Source: Neisseria sp. | Lineage (GTDB): Bacteria; Pseudomonadota; Gammaproteobacteria; Burkholderiales; Neisseriaceae | Assembly (NCBI RefSeq): GCF_030527965.1 | Contig: NZ_JAUMZU010000012.1 | Location: forward strand, 21,893 to 85,892 | Direction: 5' to 3' | Length of the DNA: 64,000 nt | Shown: positions 28,212 to 36,971 of the stretch, in pieces | Numbering within the stretch: the stretch's first letter is position 1 | How the letters are laid out: the number at the start of each line of letters is the position of its first letter | Translations under genes and position numbers: made by a program | Notes under the pieces: model-generated | The model's input: the letters and a program-made list of their open reading frames with translations, nothing else | Told to the model about the DNA's origin: nothing | Database searches by the model: none

Positions 28212-29255
28212 TTAATGATTTGCGCAACCACAGCTCTTTTTCATATCTATAACCATGCGACCTTGGATTTTCCCGTCGCGCATTTCTTGGAAAATGGCAT
28301 TTGTTTCGTCTAATGTGCGGGTTTGCACGACAGGAACCACAATGCCTTCTGCACCGAACTGGAAGGCTTCTGCCAAATCTTGACGCGTACCGACTAACGA
28401 ACCGACCACTTCGATGCCGTCTAAAACAATGCGCGGAATAGACAAGTCCATTTTCTCAGGCGGCAAGCCGATGGCAACTACGCGACCACCGGCTCGCACG
28501 CAATCTACCGCCGAATTGAAAGCAACGCGGGAAACGGCAGTAACGACAGCTGCATGGGCTCCGCCCACTTTTTCTTGCATCACTTTGGCGGGATCTTCTT
28601 TACTTACATTAATAACGATGTCCGCGCCCACTTCCTTGGCCAGCGCCAGCTTATCATCGTTAATGTCTATCGCAATGACATGCGCGCCGAATACTTTTTT
28701 CGCATACTGAACACCCAGATTGCCCAGACCTCCGGCTCCGTAGATGGCAATCCATTGGCCGGGGCGTACGCCTGAAACTTTAATGCCTTTGTAGGTGGTT
28801 ACGCCGGCACAGGTAATAGAGCTGGCCTGAGCTGGATCCAAACCGTCGGGCACTTTGACCGCATAATCCGCATCCACGATGCAATGAGTTGCCATGCCGC
28901 CGTCGGCAGTGTAGCCGGCGTTCAGCACGCTGCGGCATAAAGTTTCGCGGCCGGTATCGCAGTATTCACAGGCTCCACAGCTTTTAAACAACCATGCGAT
29001 GCTGACGCGATCGCCTTTTTTCAAACGGGTAACGCCGGGAGCCGTATCAGTCACGATGCCGATACCTTCATGACCCAGCACGCGCCCCGGTTTTTGGCCG
29101 TAATCGCCGGCCGCAACGTGTAAATCAGTATGGCATACGCCGCAATACTCTACTTCAACCAAGGCTTCGTTGGTTTCCAACGGGCGAATGTCGCGTTCAA
29201 CGATTTCTACGTTGCCGTCATTATTTTGACTCACCACTGCTGCTTTCATTTTCAT
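28212..29255 (-). CDS. adhP: zinc-dependent alcohol dehydrogenase (AdhP type)
   Basis: A 347-residue cytoplasmic dehydrogenase oxidising primary alcohols with NAD or reducing aldehydes. Catalytic zinc ligands are in [10 protein letters not shown] and GHEGIG. The structural zinc site is [15 protein letters not shown], and the nucleotide fold is [17 protein letters not shown]. The tail ends SCGCANH, an extra cysteine/histidine cluster not needed for catalysis. The ATG at 29253-29255 has an AAAGGAG site eight bases away. It is divergent from an aldehyde dehydrogenase, so together they could take ethanol to acetate. Confidence 0.92.
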   Translation of the reverse strand: MKMKAAVVSQNNDGNVEIVERDIRPLETNEALVEVEYCGVCHTDLHVAAGDYGQKPGRVLGHEGIGIVTDTAPGVTRLKKGDRVSIAWLFKSCGACEYCDTGRETLCRSVLNAGYTADGGMATHCIVDADYAVKVPDGLDPAQASSITCAGVTTYKGIKVSGVRPGQWIAIYGAGGLGNLGVQYAKKVFGAHVIAIDINDDKLALAKEVGADIVINVSKEDPAKVMQEKVGGAHAAVVTAVSRVAFNSAVDCVRAGGRVVAIGLPPEKMDLSIPRIVLDGIEVVGSLVGTRQDLAEAFQFGAEGIVVPVVQTRTLDETNAIFQEMRDGKIQGRMVIDMKKSCGCANH

Positions 29256-29708
29256 AGTATTGCTCCTTTGATTGTTCGCTAATTTGCGGGAGATGCCGAA
29301 CTGTTAATAGACCCATACTACAAATGATGCGTCGTTAACCGGTTTCGGCGAATATTGCTGCATTCAAGGTGAGGATAGGCCTGCTTAAGGTTTGATGTCA
29401 ATAGAAAAATGATAGTAACTATTTGATAAATATAAATATTGTTACAATATAACATTGCTTTCCCGAGAGTTTAATAGGGAACAAAATTTTACATATGGAA
29501 AAACGGCATCATGCTATGAGCCAAACAGGTTTGGTTTGTTAGGCAGAGCGCTGTTTTATTCCTATGAAAAGGTATGCGGAAAATTTTCGAACGGCATCAA
29601 TTATTTTGATTAATCTTGAAACAAATTTCAAAAAGGACTAAGCTGGTTTCTGCCTGAATGGCAAATTAATAGAAATGACAAACAGTTAAAATACAAAGGA
29701 GAATGGTT
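29256..29708. other. divergent regulatory region adhP/aldehyde dehydrogenase
   Basis: About 450 bases, AT-rich in the middle, with no gene. It holds the dyad CCAAACAGGTTTGG (29521-29534) and a possible 15-codon frame at 29495 that lacks a good ribosome site. The segment near 29461-29482 looks faintly like part of a cobalamin riboswitch, but the rest of that element is missing. Confidence 0.6.
29521..29534. promoter_or_regulatory. 14-base dyad, possible operator
   Basis: CCAAAC-AG-GTTTGG is a perfect dyad with a two-base centre, placed between two divergent genes for alcohol and aldehyde oxidation. This is where a shared regulator could bind; no regulator gene is adjacent. Confidence 0.35.
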
Positions 29709-31190
29709 ATGGCGAAGGATCTGAATGTTTTTGATAAAGAATACGGCTTGTTGATTAATGGTGAATGGACCAAAGGCAGCAAAGGGGAAATGCTTGTGTC
29801 GCATAATCCCGCCGATGGTGCGGAATTGGCAAAATTCGTTGATGCAAGCAATGAAGATGTTGATGCAGCGGTCTCAGCCGCACAAGAGGCGTTCCGAAGC
29901 TGGCGTAAAACAACTGCGGCCGAACGTGCGGCTGTTTTGAATAAAATCGCCGATGTGATAGACGAGCATAGCGAATTGTTTGCTTTACAGGAAACATTGG
30001 ATAACGGCAAACCGATTCGCGAAACGCGTGCCGCAGATATTCCGCTGGCTTCCGATCATTTTCGCTATTTTGCCAGCGTGATTCGAGGCGAAGAGGGTAC
30101 TTGCAATCAGCTCGATGATGAAGATTTATCTATTGTCTTGCGTGAACCCATTGGCGTGGTCGGGCAGATTATTCCGTGGAACTTCCCTTTTCTGATGGCT
30201 GCCTGGAAAATCGCTCCGGCATTGGCGGTCGGCTGTACCATCGTTATCCATCCTTCCAGCAGCACTTCTTTGAGTTTGCTCTCGTTTGCCCAGAAAGTGA
30301 ATCATCTGTTGCCTAAAGGCGTGTTGAATATTATTACCGGAAAAGGCTCGAAATCGGGTGAATATATGCTGCACCATAAAGGCTTTAATAAGCTGGCCTT
30401 TACCGGTTCTACTGCGGTGGGGCGTCATGTCGGCATCGCTGCGGCAGAAATGCTGATACCCGCTACTTTGGAACTGGGCGGTAAGTCGGCCAATATTTTC
30501 TTTGACGATATGCCTCTCGACAAGGCGTTGGAGGGGGCGCAAAAAGGTATTTTGTTTAATCAAGGTCAGGTATGTTGTGCCGGTTCGCGTATTTTTGTAC
30601 AGGAAGGCATTTACGATAAATTCGTTGCGGCTTTGGCCGAGGAGTTTAAAAAGGTCAAAGTCGGCTTGCCGTGGGAAGATGATACGCAAATGGGTGCTCA
30701 AGTGAATGCGGCTCAACTCGATACCATTTTGAAATATGTGAAAATTGGTGAGCAGGAAGGTTGCCGCATTATTACCGGTGGTAAAAAAATTGAAGGGGCT
30801 TTAGCTAAAGGCGAATTTGTTGAGCCTACTTTGATTGCTGCCGCAAGCAACGATGCGCGCGTATCACAAGAAGAAATATTCGGCCCGGTGGCAACTATAA
30901 TCAAATTCAAAACCGAAGATGAAGTGGTAAAAATGGCCAATGAGTCGGAATATGGCTTGGGCGGTGCGGTGTGGAGTAAAGACATTAACCGTTGCCTAAG
31001 GGTGTCGCGTGCGTTGGAGACCGGTCGTGTTTGGGTTAATTGCTATAATCGGTTGCCCGCAGGCGCTCCGTTTGGCGGATATAAAACGTCTGGTATCGGC
31101 CGCGAAACGCATAAAATGATGCTGGCGGCTTATACACAGGTGAAAAATATTTATATCAGCACTCGCGAAGAGCGCGAAGGTTTTTATTAA
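29709..31190 (+). CDS. NAD-dependent aldehyde dehydrogenase (ExaC/AcoD type)
   Basis: A 493-residue cytoplasmic dehydrogenase. The substrate tunnel motif PWNFPFLMAAWKIAPAL, the glutamate motif LELGGKSANIFFDD, the catalytic cysteine stretch FNQGQVCCAGSRI and EEIFGPV are all present; the usual VxKPAEQTP is IHPSSSTS. Two ATGs are in frame (29703, 29709). AAAGGAG ends one base before the first but sits about seven bases from the second, so 29709 is chosen. Divergent from adhP, probably acting on its acetaldehyde product. Confidence 0.9.
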   Translation: MAKDLNVFDKEYGLLINGEWTKGSKGEMLVSHNPADGAELAKFVDASNEDVDAAVSAAQEAFRSWRKTTAAERAAVLNKIADVIDEHSELFALQETLDNGKPIRETRAADIPLASDHFRYFASVIRGEEGTCNQLDDEDLSIVLREPIGVVGQIIPWNFPFLMAAWKIAPALAVGCTIVIHPSSSTSLSLLSFAQKVNHLLPKGVLNIITGKGSKSGEYMLHHKGFNKLAFTGSTAVGRHVGIAAAEMLIPATLELGGKSANIFFDDMPLDKALEGAQKGILFNQGQVCCAGSRIFVQEGIYDKFVAALAEEFKKVKVGLPWEDDTQMGAQVNAAQLDTILKYVKIGEQEGCRIITGGKKIEGALAKGEFVEPTLIAAASNDARVSQEEIFGPVATIIKFKTEDEVVKMANESEYGLGGAVWSKDINRCLRVSRALETGRVWVNCYNRLPAGAPFGGYKTSGIGRETHKMMLAAYTQVKNIYISTREEREGFY

Positions 31191-31202
31191 TGCCTGTCTG
31201 AA
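31190..31202 (+). repeat. DUS starting on the last base of the aldehyde dehydrogenase stop codon
   Basis: Exact DUS whose first A is the final A of the TAA stop. Confidence 0.85.
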
Positions 31203-31260
31203 AAGGTGTGAAACTTATCGCCCGAATGCAGATCACGCTTCGGGCGTTTTGATTTGTGAT

Positions 31261-31304
31261 AAACATGATGCCTGTCTGAAAATTTTCAGACAGGCATCAT
31301 GTTT
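31261..31304. terminator. 44-base perfect palindrome containing two DUS
   Basis: A 22-base arm followed directly by its reverse complement with no spacer, centred on AAAA|TTTT. It contains DUS 31268-31280 and inverted DUS 31285-31297. It lies between the convergent aldehyde dehydrogenase and asd genes and should terminate both. Confidence 0.82.
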
Positions 31305-31368
31305 ATAGCGAATAAAAGTGGGGCTGTTTGATTGTGAACGGCTTATTCTCTATATCGTGCGGAGTTCA

Positions 31369-32487
31369 TTACAGCAGTTTGCCTAATATAATATTCAAAA
31401 TGCGGCGAATGGGTTCGGCGGCACCCCATAATAATTGGTCGCCTACGGTAAAGGCGCTGATGTATTCTCCGCCCATACCCAGCTTGCGGATGCGGCCTAC
31501 CGGTACGCTCAGAGTGCCGGTTACGGCTGCGGGCGTCAGATCATTTATCGATGCTTCTTTTTCGTTCGGGATAACTTTTACCCAGCTGTTGGCGCCGGAT
31601 AGCAGGCTCTCGATTTCAGCCAGCGGTAAATCTTTTTTCAGTTTAAGCGTTATCGCCTGGCTGTGGCAGCGCATAGCACCGACACGCACACACAGGCCGT
31701 CTACCACGGTCGGATTATCGCTTCGACCTAGAATTTTGTTGGTTTCCACGCCGCCTTTCCATTCTTCTTTGGATTGCCCGTTGCCTAAGTCGGCATCAAT
31801 CCATGGAATCAGGCTACCGGCAAGCGGCACGCCGAAGTTGGCTTTGGGATAGAGGTCGCTGCGCAAGAAATCGGATACTTTCCGGTCGATTTCCAGAATG
31901 GCGCTGGCAGGATCGGCCAGCTCGTCGGCAACTTGGGCATGCACCGCACCCATGCCGTTAATCAGCTCGCGCATGTTTTTTGCACCGGCACCGGAAGCGG
32001 CTTGATATGTCATGCTGGTTGCCCAGTCTACCAAATCATTTTGGAATAAGCCGCCTAAAGCCATCAGCATCAGCGATACTGTGCAGTTGCCGCCGATGTA
32101 ATTTTTAACGCCGCTGTTTAAGCCTTTATCGATGACATTGCGGTTTACCGGGTCCAATACGATGATGGCATCATCATTCATACGCAGAGACGATGCGGCG
32201 TCAATCCAATAGCCGTTCCAGCCGCGTTCGCGCAGCGGTTTGAATGCAGATTTAGTATAGTCGCCGCCTTGGCAGGTAACGATGATGTCCATGGAAGCCA
32301 ATTCGTCGATATTGTTGGCATCCAGCAGGGTTTTAGCGGTTTGGCCAAAATCGGGTGCCTGGCCGCCTACGTTGGATGTGGTGAAGAAAAAGGCTTCTTT
32401 AATATTGGCAAAGTCGTTTTCTTCTTGCATGCGCTGCATTAAAACAGAGCCGACCATGCCGCGCCAGCCGATAAAACCCACTTTCAT
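31369..32487 (-). CDS. asd: aspartate-semialdehyde dehydrogenase
   Basis: A 372-residue NADPH-dependent enzyme that reduces aspartyl phosphate, leading to lysine, diaminopimelate, threonine and methionine. The NADP fold is [18 protein letters not shown] at the N-terminus and the catalytic cysteine lies in [31 protein letters not shown] is conserved in the Gram-negative Asd type. The start [10 protein letters not shown] at 32485-32487 has AGGAGC upstream, so it is preferred over an ATG eight codons earlier. Confidence 0.95.
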   Translation of the reverse strand: MKVGFIGWRGMVGSVLMQRMQEENDFANIKEAFFFTTSNVGGQAPDFGQTAKTLLDANNIDELASMDIIVTCQGGDYTKSAFKPLRERGWNGYWIDAASSLRMNDDAIIVLDPVNRNVIDKGLNSGVKNYIGGNCTVSLMLMALGGLFQNDLVDWATSMTYQAASGAGAKNMRELINGMGAVHAQVADELADPASAILEIDRKVSDFLRSDLYPKANFGVPLAGSLIPWIDADLGNGQSKEEWKGGVETNKILGRSDNPTVVDGLCVRVGAMRCHSQAITLKLKKDLPLAEIESLLSGANSWVKVIPNEKEASINDLTPAAVTGTLSVPVGRIRKLGMGGEYISAFTVGDQLLWGAAEPIRRILNIILGKLL

Positions 32488-32727
32488 TTCGTAGCTCCTA
32501 AAGTTTTTCAAATTTGTGAAACAGTTGGTTTGGGAATGATGTTTAGAAATTCTGCCTGATGGGGTATCAAGGATAATACGTTACAAACGGCCTGAATTTC
32601 TTGGAATTATGTGCGTAGATGTTAACGCAGGAAGGGTGGCGCTAAATATACTCTTTATAGATAAGGTATTCAATAACATTATCTGCATCGCGGATATGAG
32701 TTAAGCTGCCTTGAGCGGCGTTCGGGC

Positions 32728-32754
32728 AAAAAAATAACCGCATCGGGCGGTTTA
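32728..32754 (-). terminator. rho-independent terminator of tRNA-Phe
   Basis: On the minus strand AACCGC, loop, GCGGTT is followed by ATTTTTTT, only a few bases after the CCA end of the tRNA. Confidence 0.82.
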
Positions 32755-32756
32755 AT

Positions 32757-32832
<76 letters not shown>

Positions 32833-33020
32833 TTGCTGTGAAGACGCGTATTAAACCATAGCTGCTTGTCTTGTACAATATGTTTGCCGATATTTTTTTA
32901 CAAATGGTTATTTTGTTTAGAATAAAAGTGTAGATTATGGCGGTTTGGGTAAGGCTGATGTATTAAGGTTTGGGTCAATCGGGTAAAATGCGAATTCGGA
33001 AAATAATCGGATGGTCTGCC

Positions 33021-34415
33021 ATGCCTCAAACGACGCTTGTTTGGTTCCGCCGCGATTTGCGTGCGTCCAATCATCTTGCTTTACAAGAAGCTGTTGGGCT
33101 GGGGTTGCCGGTAATCGCTGTGTTTTTGTTTGAAGACGGGATGGTGGCCGATGATTCTGCCGGAAATGCAAGGCGGCTGACCTTTATTCATCAATGCCTG
33201 TCTGAACTTCATGCCGAACTTGCAGCCAAAGGCGTGCCTTTATTTATTTTGCGCGGGGCGGCCGAAAATGAAATTCCGGCATTCGCGGCGAAGATAAATG
33301 CGGCTTGTGTGGTTTGTACGGAAGAAGATGAACCGAAATCGTTGTTGCGAGACGGTATTGTTGCAGCCAAATTGATTGAAAACGGAAGGCATTTCCGAGC
33401 GTTTAACGATTGGCTGTTGCTTCCGAAGTCGGTTTTGGTGGAAGCCACAGGCCAGCCTTATACAGATTTCACGGCATATCAGAAAGCATGGTTGGCAGTT
33501 GCGGGGCAAGCTGGTGTTGCATATCGGAATGATTGGCCGGCATTGCGCCAAATACAACAAAGCCTGTCTGAAAATTGGCAACGGGCGCCTTCGGTTTTGT
33601 CGTTGGCACAATTGGGTGTGCAGGCACAGCCTTTGGTTTTGCAGGGCGGCGAAAAGGCGGGTAATCGGTTGTTGATGGATTTTTTGTCACACATAGACAC
33701 TTACCATCTAAACAGAGATTTTCCCGCCCTGCAGCATGCATCGCAACTTTCGGTTTATCTGCGCTTTGGTGTGCTTTCGGTACATAAGGTGGTAGATTCA
33801 GTGAACCGGTTGTCTGGCAACGGGGCAACAGCATGGTTGGGCGCGTTGGCCAAACGGGAGTTTTATCATCAGTTGCTTTACCATCATGCTGGTATTTTGA
33901 AAGAAAGCTTTAACTCCAGATTTCACAATATGGCTTGGCCTGGAGGCTCGGCATATCTGGCTGCGTGGCAATGCGGAAAAACGGGCTACCCTTTGGTAGA
34001 CGCGGCGATGCGCAGATTGAATCAAACAGGCTTTTTGCCTGCAAGTTTGCGCAGATTTGCCGCTGAGTTTTTAACACAGGTTTTGCTGTGTGATTGGCGG
34101 CAAGGTGAAATTTATTTCGCCCAACAATTATTAGATTTCGATTTGGCGGTAAATAACGGCAACTGGCAAGATGCTGCGGGCGTGGGAACGCAAACAGGCA
34201 AGCCGCTGCGTATAATCAATCCTCTAGTGGAATCGCAAAGGCTCGACCCAGACGGAATGATTGTTCGCCGTTATATCCCCGAGCTGGCTCGTTTGCCCAA
34301 AGATGTCATCCATAGCCCGTGGCTGGTTAAAAATACCATTCAAACCAATGGCTACCCCGATCCTATAGTCAATTATGCAGTTCAAAAACAACAAGCCCTT
34401 GCGCTATTGGGCTGA
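33021..34415 (+). CDS. phrB: deoxyribodipyrimidine photolyase (class I)
   Basis: A 464-residue light-driven DNA repair enzyme that splits cyclobutane pyrimidine dimers, close to E. coli PhrB in length. The N-terminal antenna domain starts TTLVWFRRDLRASNH. The FAD-binding C-terminal half includes GKTGYPLVDAAMRRL, FLTQVLLCDWRQGE and the substrate-contact stretch DLAVNNGNWQDAAGVGT. The start MPQTTLVW at 33021 is chosen because the domain begins there. One exact DUS (33194-33206) and a partial DUS near 33561 lie in the coding region, reading as CLSE and SLSE. Confidence 0.93.
   Translation: MPQTTLVWFRRDLRASNHLALQEAVGLGLPVIAVFLFEDGMVADDSAGNARRLTFIHQCLSELHAELAAKGVPLFILRGAAENEIPAFAAKINAACVVCTEEDEPKSLLRDGIVAAKLIENGRHFRAFNDWLLLPKSVLVEATGQPYTDFTAYQKAWLAVAGQAGVAYRNDWPALRQIQQSLSENWQRAPSVLSLAQLGVQAQPLVLQGGEKAGNRLLMDFLSHIDTYHLNRDFPALQHASQLSVYLRFGVLSVHKVVDSVNRLSGNGATAWLGALAKREFYHQLLYHHAGILKESFNSRFHNMAWPGGSAYLAAWQCGKTGYPLVDAAMRRLNQTGFLPASLRRFAAEFLTQVLLCDWRQGEIYFAQQLLDFDLAVNNGNWQDAAGVGTQTGKPLRIINPLVESQRLDPDGMIVRRYIPELARLPKDVIHSPWLVKNTIQTNGYPDPIVNYAVQKQQALALLG
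33194..33206 (+). repeat. DUS inside phrB
   Basis: Exact DUS in coding sequence, encoding part of HQCLSELH between the antenna strands. Confidence 0.85.
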
Positions 34416-34423
34416 GAAAAAAT

Positions 34424-34436
34424 TTCAGACAGGCAT
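34424..34436 (-). repeat. DUS between phrB and the FUSC-type gene
   Basis: Exact unpaired reverse DUS in the 33-base gap. Confidence 0.85.
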
Positions 34437-34448
34437 TTGCTTATCATC

Positions 34449-35606
34449 ATGATTTACGCCAAATACAATCAATTCGTCCAACAATGGCTTGATCCTTACA
34501 AGCGCTACCGGCATACCCGAACCATTCACGCTTTGCGGCTTGGGCTGGCAGTATTGGTGGCGACGCTGATTGCCCGTTTGTTTGATTTACCTCATGGGGA
34601 ATGGATTCCGATAACGGTGTTTGTGGTGTTGGGCATGATTCAGTTTCAGGGCGCCATTTATGTGAAAGCGCTCGAGCGGATGTGGGGAACGCTGATTGGT
34701 TTGTTCCTCGGTATTGTGTTGCTTTGGCTGAATCAATACTACCTGCATAATAATTGGATTTTTTTCTGCTGCATCGGGGTAATCAGTTCGGTAATGGGGT
34801 GGGGCGCCGTTGGTAAAAACGGTTATATTCCGATGCTGGCGGGCCTTACCGTGTGTATGCTGGTCGGGGAGGGCGGCAGTGATTGGTTTCAAGGCAGTTC
34901 CATCCGTGCCATGAATGTGATTATCGGTGCACTGATTGCGCTGGCCGCTTCTAAAATTATGCCGCTAAAGTCGACTATGATGTGGCGTTTCCTTTTGGCC
35001 GATAATCTGACGGCCTGTAACCGTCAATTGGGCGCGGTGTATGGGGGAATCCCTATCGGCGGGAAGAATTGGCGTGTTCTGCTGGCGAACCAACAGCTTA
35101 TCAATGCGCGTCTGGTTAAGGCTCGCAGCCATATGGCGGCAATGATGCAAGAAAGTAAAATCAGTAAAACCATGATGGACAGTATGCAGCATAGCCATCG
35201 AAAGATTGTAAGCAGTATCGATTTATTAATGAATGCCGCTCTAAAACTGCCTGAATTAACGATTAATGAAGACGAAAAATCGCTTCTGACACGACATTTT
35301 TTAAATCTGGAACAAGATTTGCGCCGTACGGCGCATTATTTGAAGGGTAATTATGGGCGCCGTTTTAAGCCGGATGACAGTACCGATATTGCTGTCAGAG
35401 AGCTGGCGGGCAAACTGTCTTTCGAATGGCAGGGCTTTATCTGGCTGAGCATTAATTTGCGGATGGATTTGAACACTCTATTGTTAATGTTGCAAAACAG
35501 CCAGCGCCGTTGGCATACGAAAGGCGAAATCAAACGGTTTCAACAACATGGTGTGCAAGTTTTGCAGGATAATGAAGAGGATGCCGGCAAAAATATGCCT
35601 GTCTGA
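34449..35606 (+). CDS. FUSC-family inner-membrane protein
   Basis: A 385-residue protein with an N-terminal set of about six membrane helices (residues 25-170) and a soluble helical C-terminus, matching the fusaric-acid-resistance/aromatic-acid-exporter-like (FUSC) group. RTIHALRLGLAVLVATLIARL and GEWIPITVFVVLG at the N-terminus are typical of it. Transport substrate is unknown. The start MIYAKYNQF at 34449 is preferred to an upstream TTG. The last codons (ATG CCT GTC TGA) are part of a DUS, so the repeat supplies the end of the protein, MPV, and the stop. Confidence 0.82.
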   Translation: MIYAKYNQFVQQWLDPYKRYRHTRTIHALRLGLAVLVATLIARLFDLPHGEWIPITVFVVLGMIQFQGAIYVKALERMWGTLIGLFLGIVLLWLNQYYLHNNWIFFCCIGVISSVMGWGAVGKNGYIPMLAGLTVCMLVGEGGSDWFQGSSIRAMNVIIGALIALAASKIMPLKSTMMWRFLLADNLTACNRQLGAVYGGIPIGGKNWRVLLANQQLINARLVKARSHMAAMMQESKISKTMMDSMQHSHRKIVSSIDLLMNAALKLPELTINEDEKSLLTRHFLNLEQDLRRTAHYLKGNYGRRFKPDDSTDIAVRELAGKLSFEWQGFIWLSINLRMDLNTLLLMLQNSQRRWHTKGEIKRFQQHGVQVLQDNEEDAGKNMPV

Positions 35607-35624
35607 ATGTTTTCAGACAGGCAT
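35595..35624. terminator. inverted DUS pair overlapping a stop codon
   Basis: DUS 35595-35607 and inverted DUS 35612-35624, 4-base loop. The TGA at 35604-35606 inside the left DUS ends the FUSC-type gene. It lies between this gene and the convergent ntrX. Confidence 0.82.
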
Positions 35625-35666
35625 ATGTTGCATCAAAGAAGGCGGTAAAGTAATGACGCTTTTGGC

Positions 35667-36971
35667 CTATTCTTCCGTATCGGCTGCACTCTCACCCGTT
35701 TTGCCGTTTGCGTTTTGGCGACGGGAAAATTGAATTTGCAACTGTTTGAGCTTGCGATATAGATGTGTGCGCTCCAAGCCGACTTTTTGTGCGACTCGGC
35801 TCATATTTTGGCCTTCTTGCGCTATATGGTATTCAAAATAGCGGCGTTCGACTTCTTCGCGCAATTCGCGTAGCGGTAAATTGAAATTGAAACCGCCAAT
35901 CATTTCTGAGGATTGGTTGCTTGAGAATTGGCCGAGAATTTCCATAACGGCTGCTTCGTCAACTTCGTCTTTTTCCGCAGTTAGCGCCAGGTTTTTAACA
36001 ATATTGCGCAACTGGTCGAAGTTTCCCGGCCATTCGTATTGGCTTAATATGTTCAATGCCGCCGGGCTGAATTTGACTTGGGGAATCTTTTGAGTTTCGG
36101 CTAATTCAGTGATGATGGTGTTAACCAAGAAAGCGATATCCTCGGTTTGAGCACGCAAGGGCGGAATGTGGATGATGTGTTTTTCCAGAGCAAGCACCAG
36201 TTTGCTGTCAGGGTAGCTTTCCCGCAAGCTCTCAAACGGTCGGCTGCACGAACAAATCACGCGCGTATTGTAACGGTCGGTTTTGCTGATTAAAAAAGCA
36301 ATGCCTTGTTGGATGCTGCGACTGTATTGGGAAACATCGCCCAAGTATAAAATACCGTTTGCCGCCTTTTGTAGCAATTCCATCGGCGTATCGACAATAT
36401 GTTCGATTTTACTAGGCTCTACCCATGGCGTATTGTTTTTATGAAAGTAGCGAGCCACCAGCTCAAACGGGGAACCGGCTTCACCATTTAATAAAACAGG
36501 CACGTTCTGTTTGGCCGCGGCTTCCAGCTTTTGGTTCAATTCCTGAATGGCAGGGCTGTTACCGAGCTTGTCAAACGACAAGCCTGATGCAGTTTGCATT
36601 TCACTGTATTTTAAAGCCCGTTCTACGGTTGCCAAAAGGCGCTTGAGTGCAATTGGTTTCTCCAAGAAGTCTAAAGCCCCGATTTTGGTGGCTTCGACAG
36701 CGGTATCAATGCTCGCATGACCGCTCATCATGACAACCGGCATATTGAGCTGGCCGTTTTTCGACCATTCTTTCAATAGGGTAATGCCGTCGCAATCAGG
36801 CATCCAGATATCCAGCAAAACCATAGCGGGGCGGATTTGGTTGCGCAGGCGGCGAGCCTCTTCCGCATTTTCGGCCAAGGCCACGGTATGGCCTTCGTCT
36901 TGCAAAATGTCTGACAGTAAGTCGCGAATGCCGATTTCATCATCGACGATTAAGATATCACTACTTCTCAT
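35667..36971 (-). CDS. ntrX: NtrX-type response regulator with degenerate AAA+ domain
   Basis: A 434-residue regulator paired with NtrY. The receiver domain is intact: D10-D11, phosphoacceptor D54 in LLDIWMPDCDG, and the lysine in LEKPIAL. The central sigma-54-activator-type domain is decayed: the Walker A position reads NGEAGSPFEL with no lysine, Walker B reads GILYLGDVSQ in place of GTLFLDE, and no GAFTGA loop is visible. The C-terminus keeps a Fis-type helix-turn-helix (RVAQKVGLERTHLYRKLKQL). It therefore probably controls genes by DNA binding without ATP hydrolysis or sigma-54. It overlaps ntrY by 11 bases. NtrYX controls respiratory enzymes in the gonococcus (published). Confidence 0.88.
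   Translation of the reverse strand: MRSSDILIVDDEIGIRDLLSDILQDEGHTVALAENAEEARRLRNQIRPAMVLLDIWMPDCDGITLLKEWSKNGQLNMPVVMMSGHASIDTAVEATKIGALDFLEKPIALKRLLATVERALKYSEMQTASGLSFDKLGNSPAIQELNQKLEAAAKQNVPVLLNGEAGSPFELVARYFHKNNTPWVEPSKIEHIVDTPMELLQKAANGILYLGDVSQYSRSIQQGIAFLISKTDRYNTRVICSCSRPFESLRESYPDSKLVLALEKHIIHIPPLRAQTEDIAFLVNTIITELAETQKIPQVKFSPAALNILSQYEWPGNFDQLRNIVKNLALTAEKDEVDEAAVMEILGQFSSNQSSEMIGGFNFNLPLRELREEVERRYFEYHIAQEGQNMSRVAQKVGLERTHLYRKLKQLQIQFSRRQNANGKTGESAADTEE

Noticed and set aside
29495..29542. A 15-codon frame (MEKRHHAMSQTGLVC) as a leader peptide
   Set aside because: The nearest purine-rich site is too far from the ATG, and no attenuator hairpin with a T-run follows.
29456..29570. 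Segment resembling part of a cobalamin riboswitch (GAG..TTAATAGGGAAC)
   Set aside because: The following conserved core and the B12 box are absent, and the downstream gene is not a usual target.
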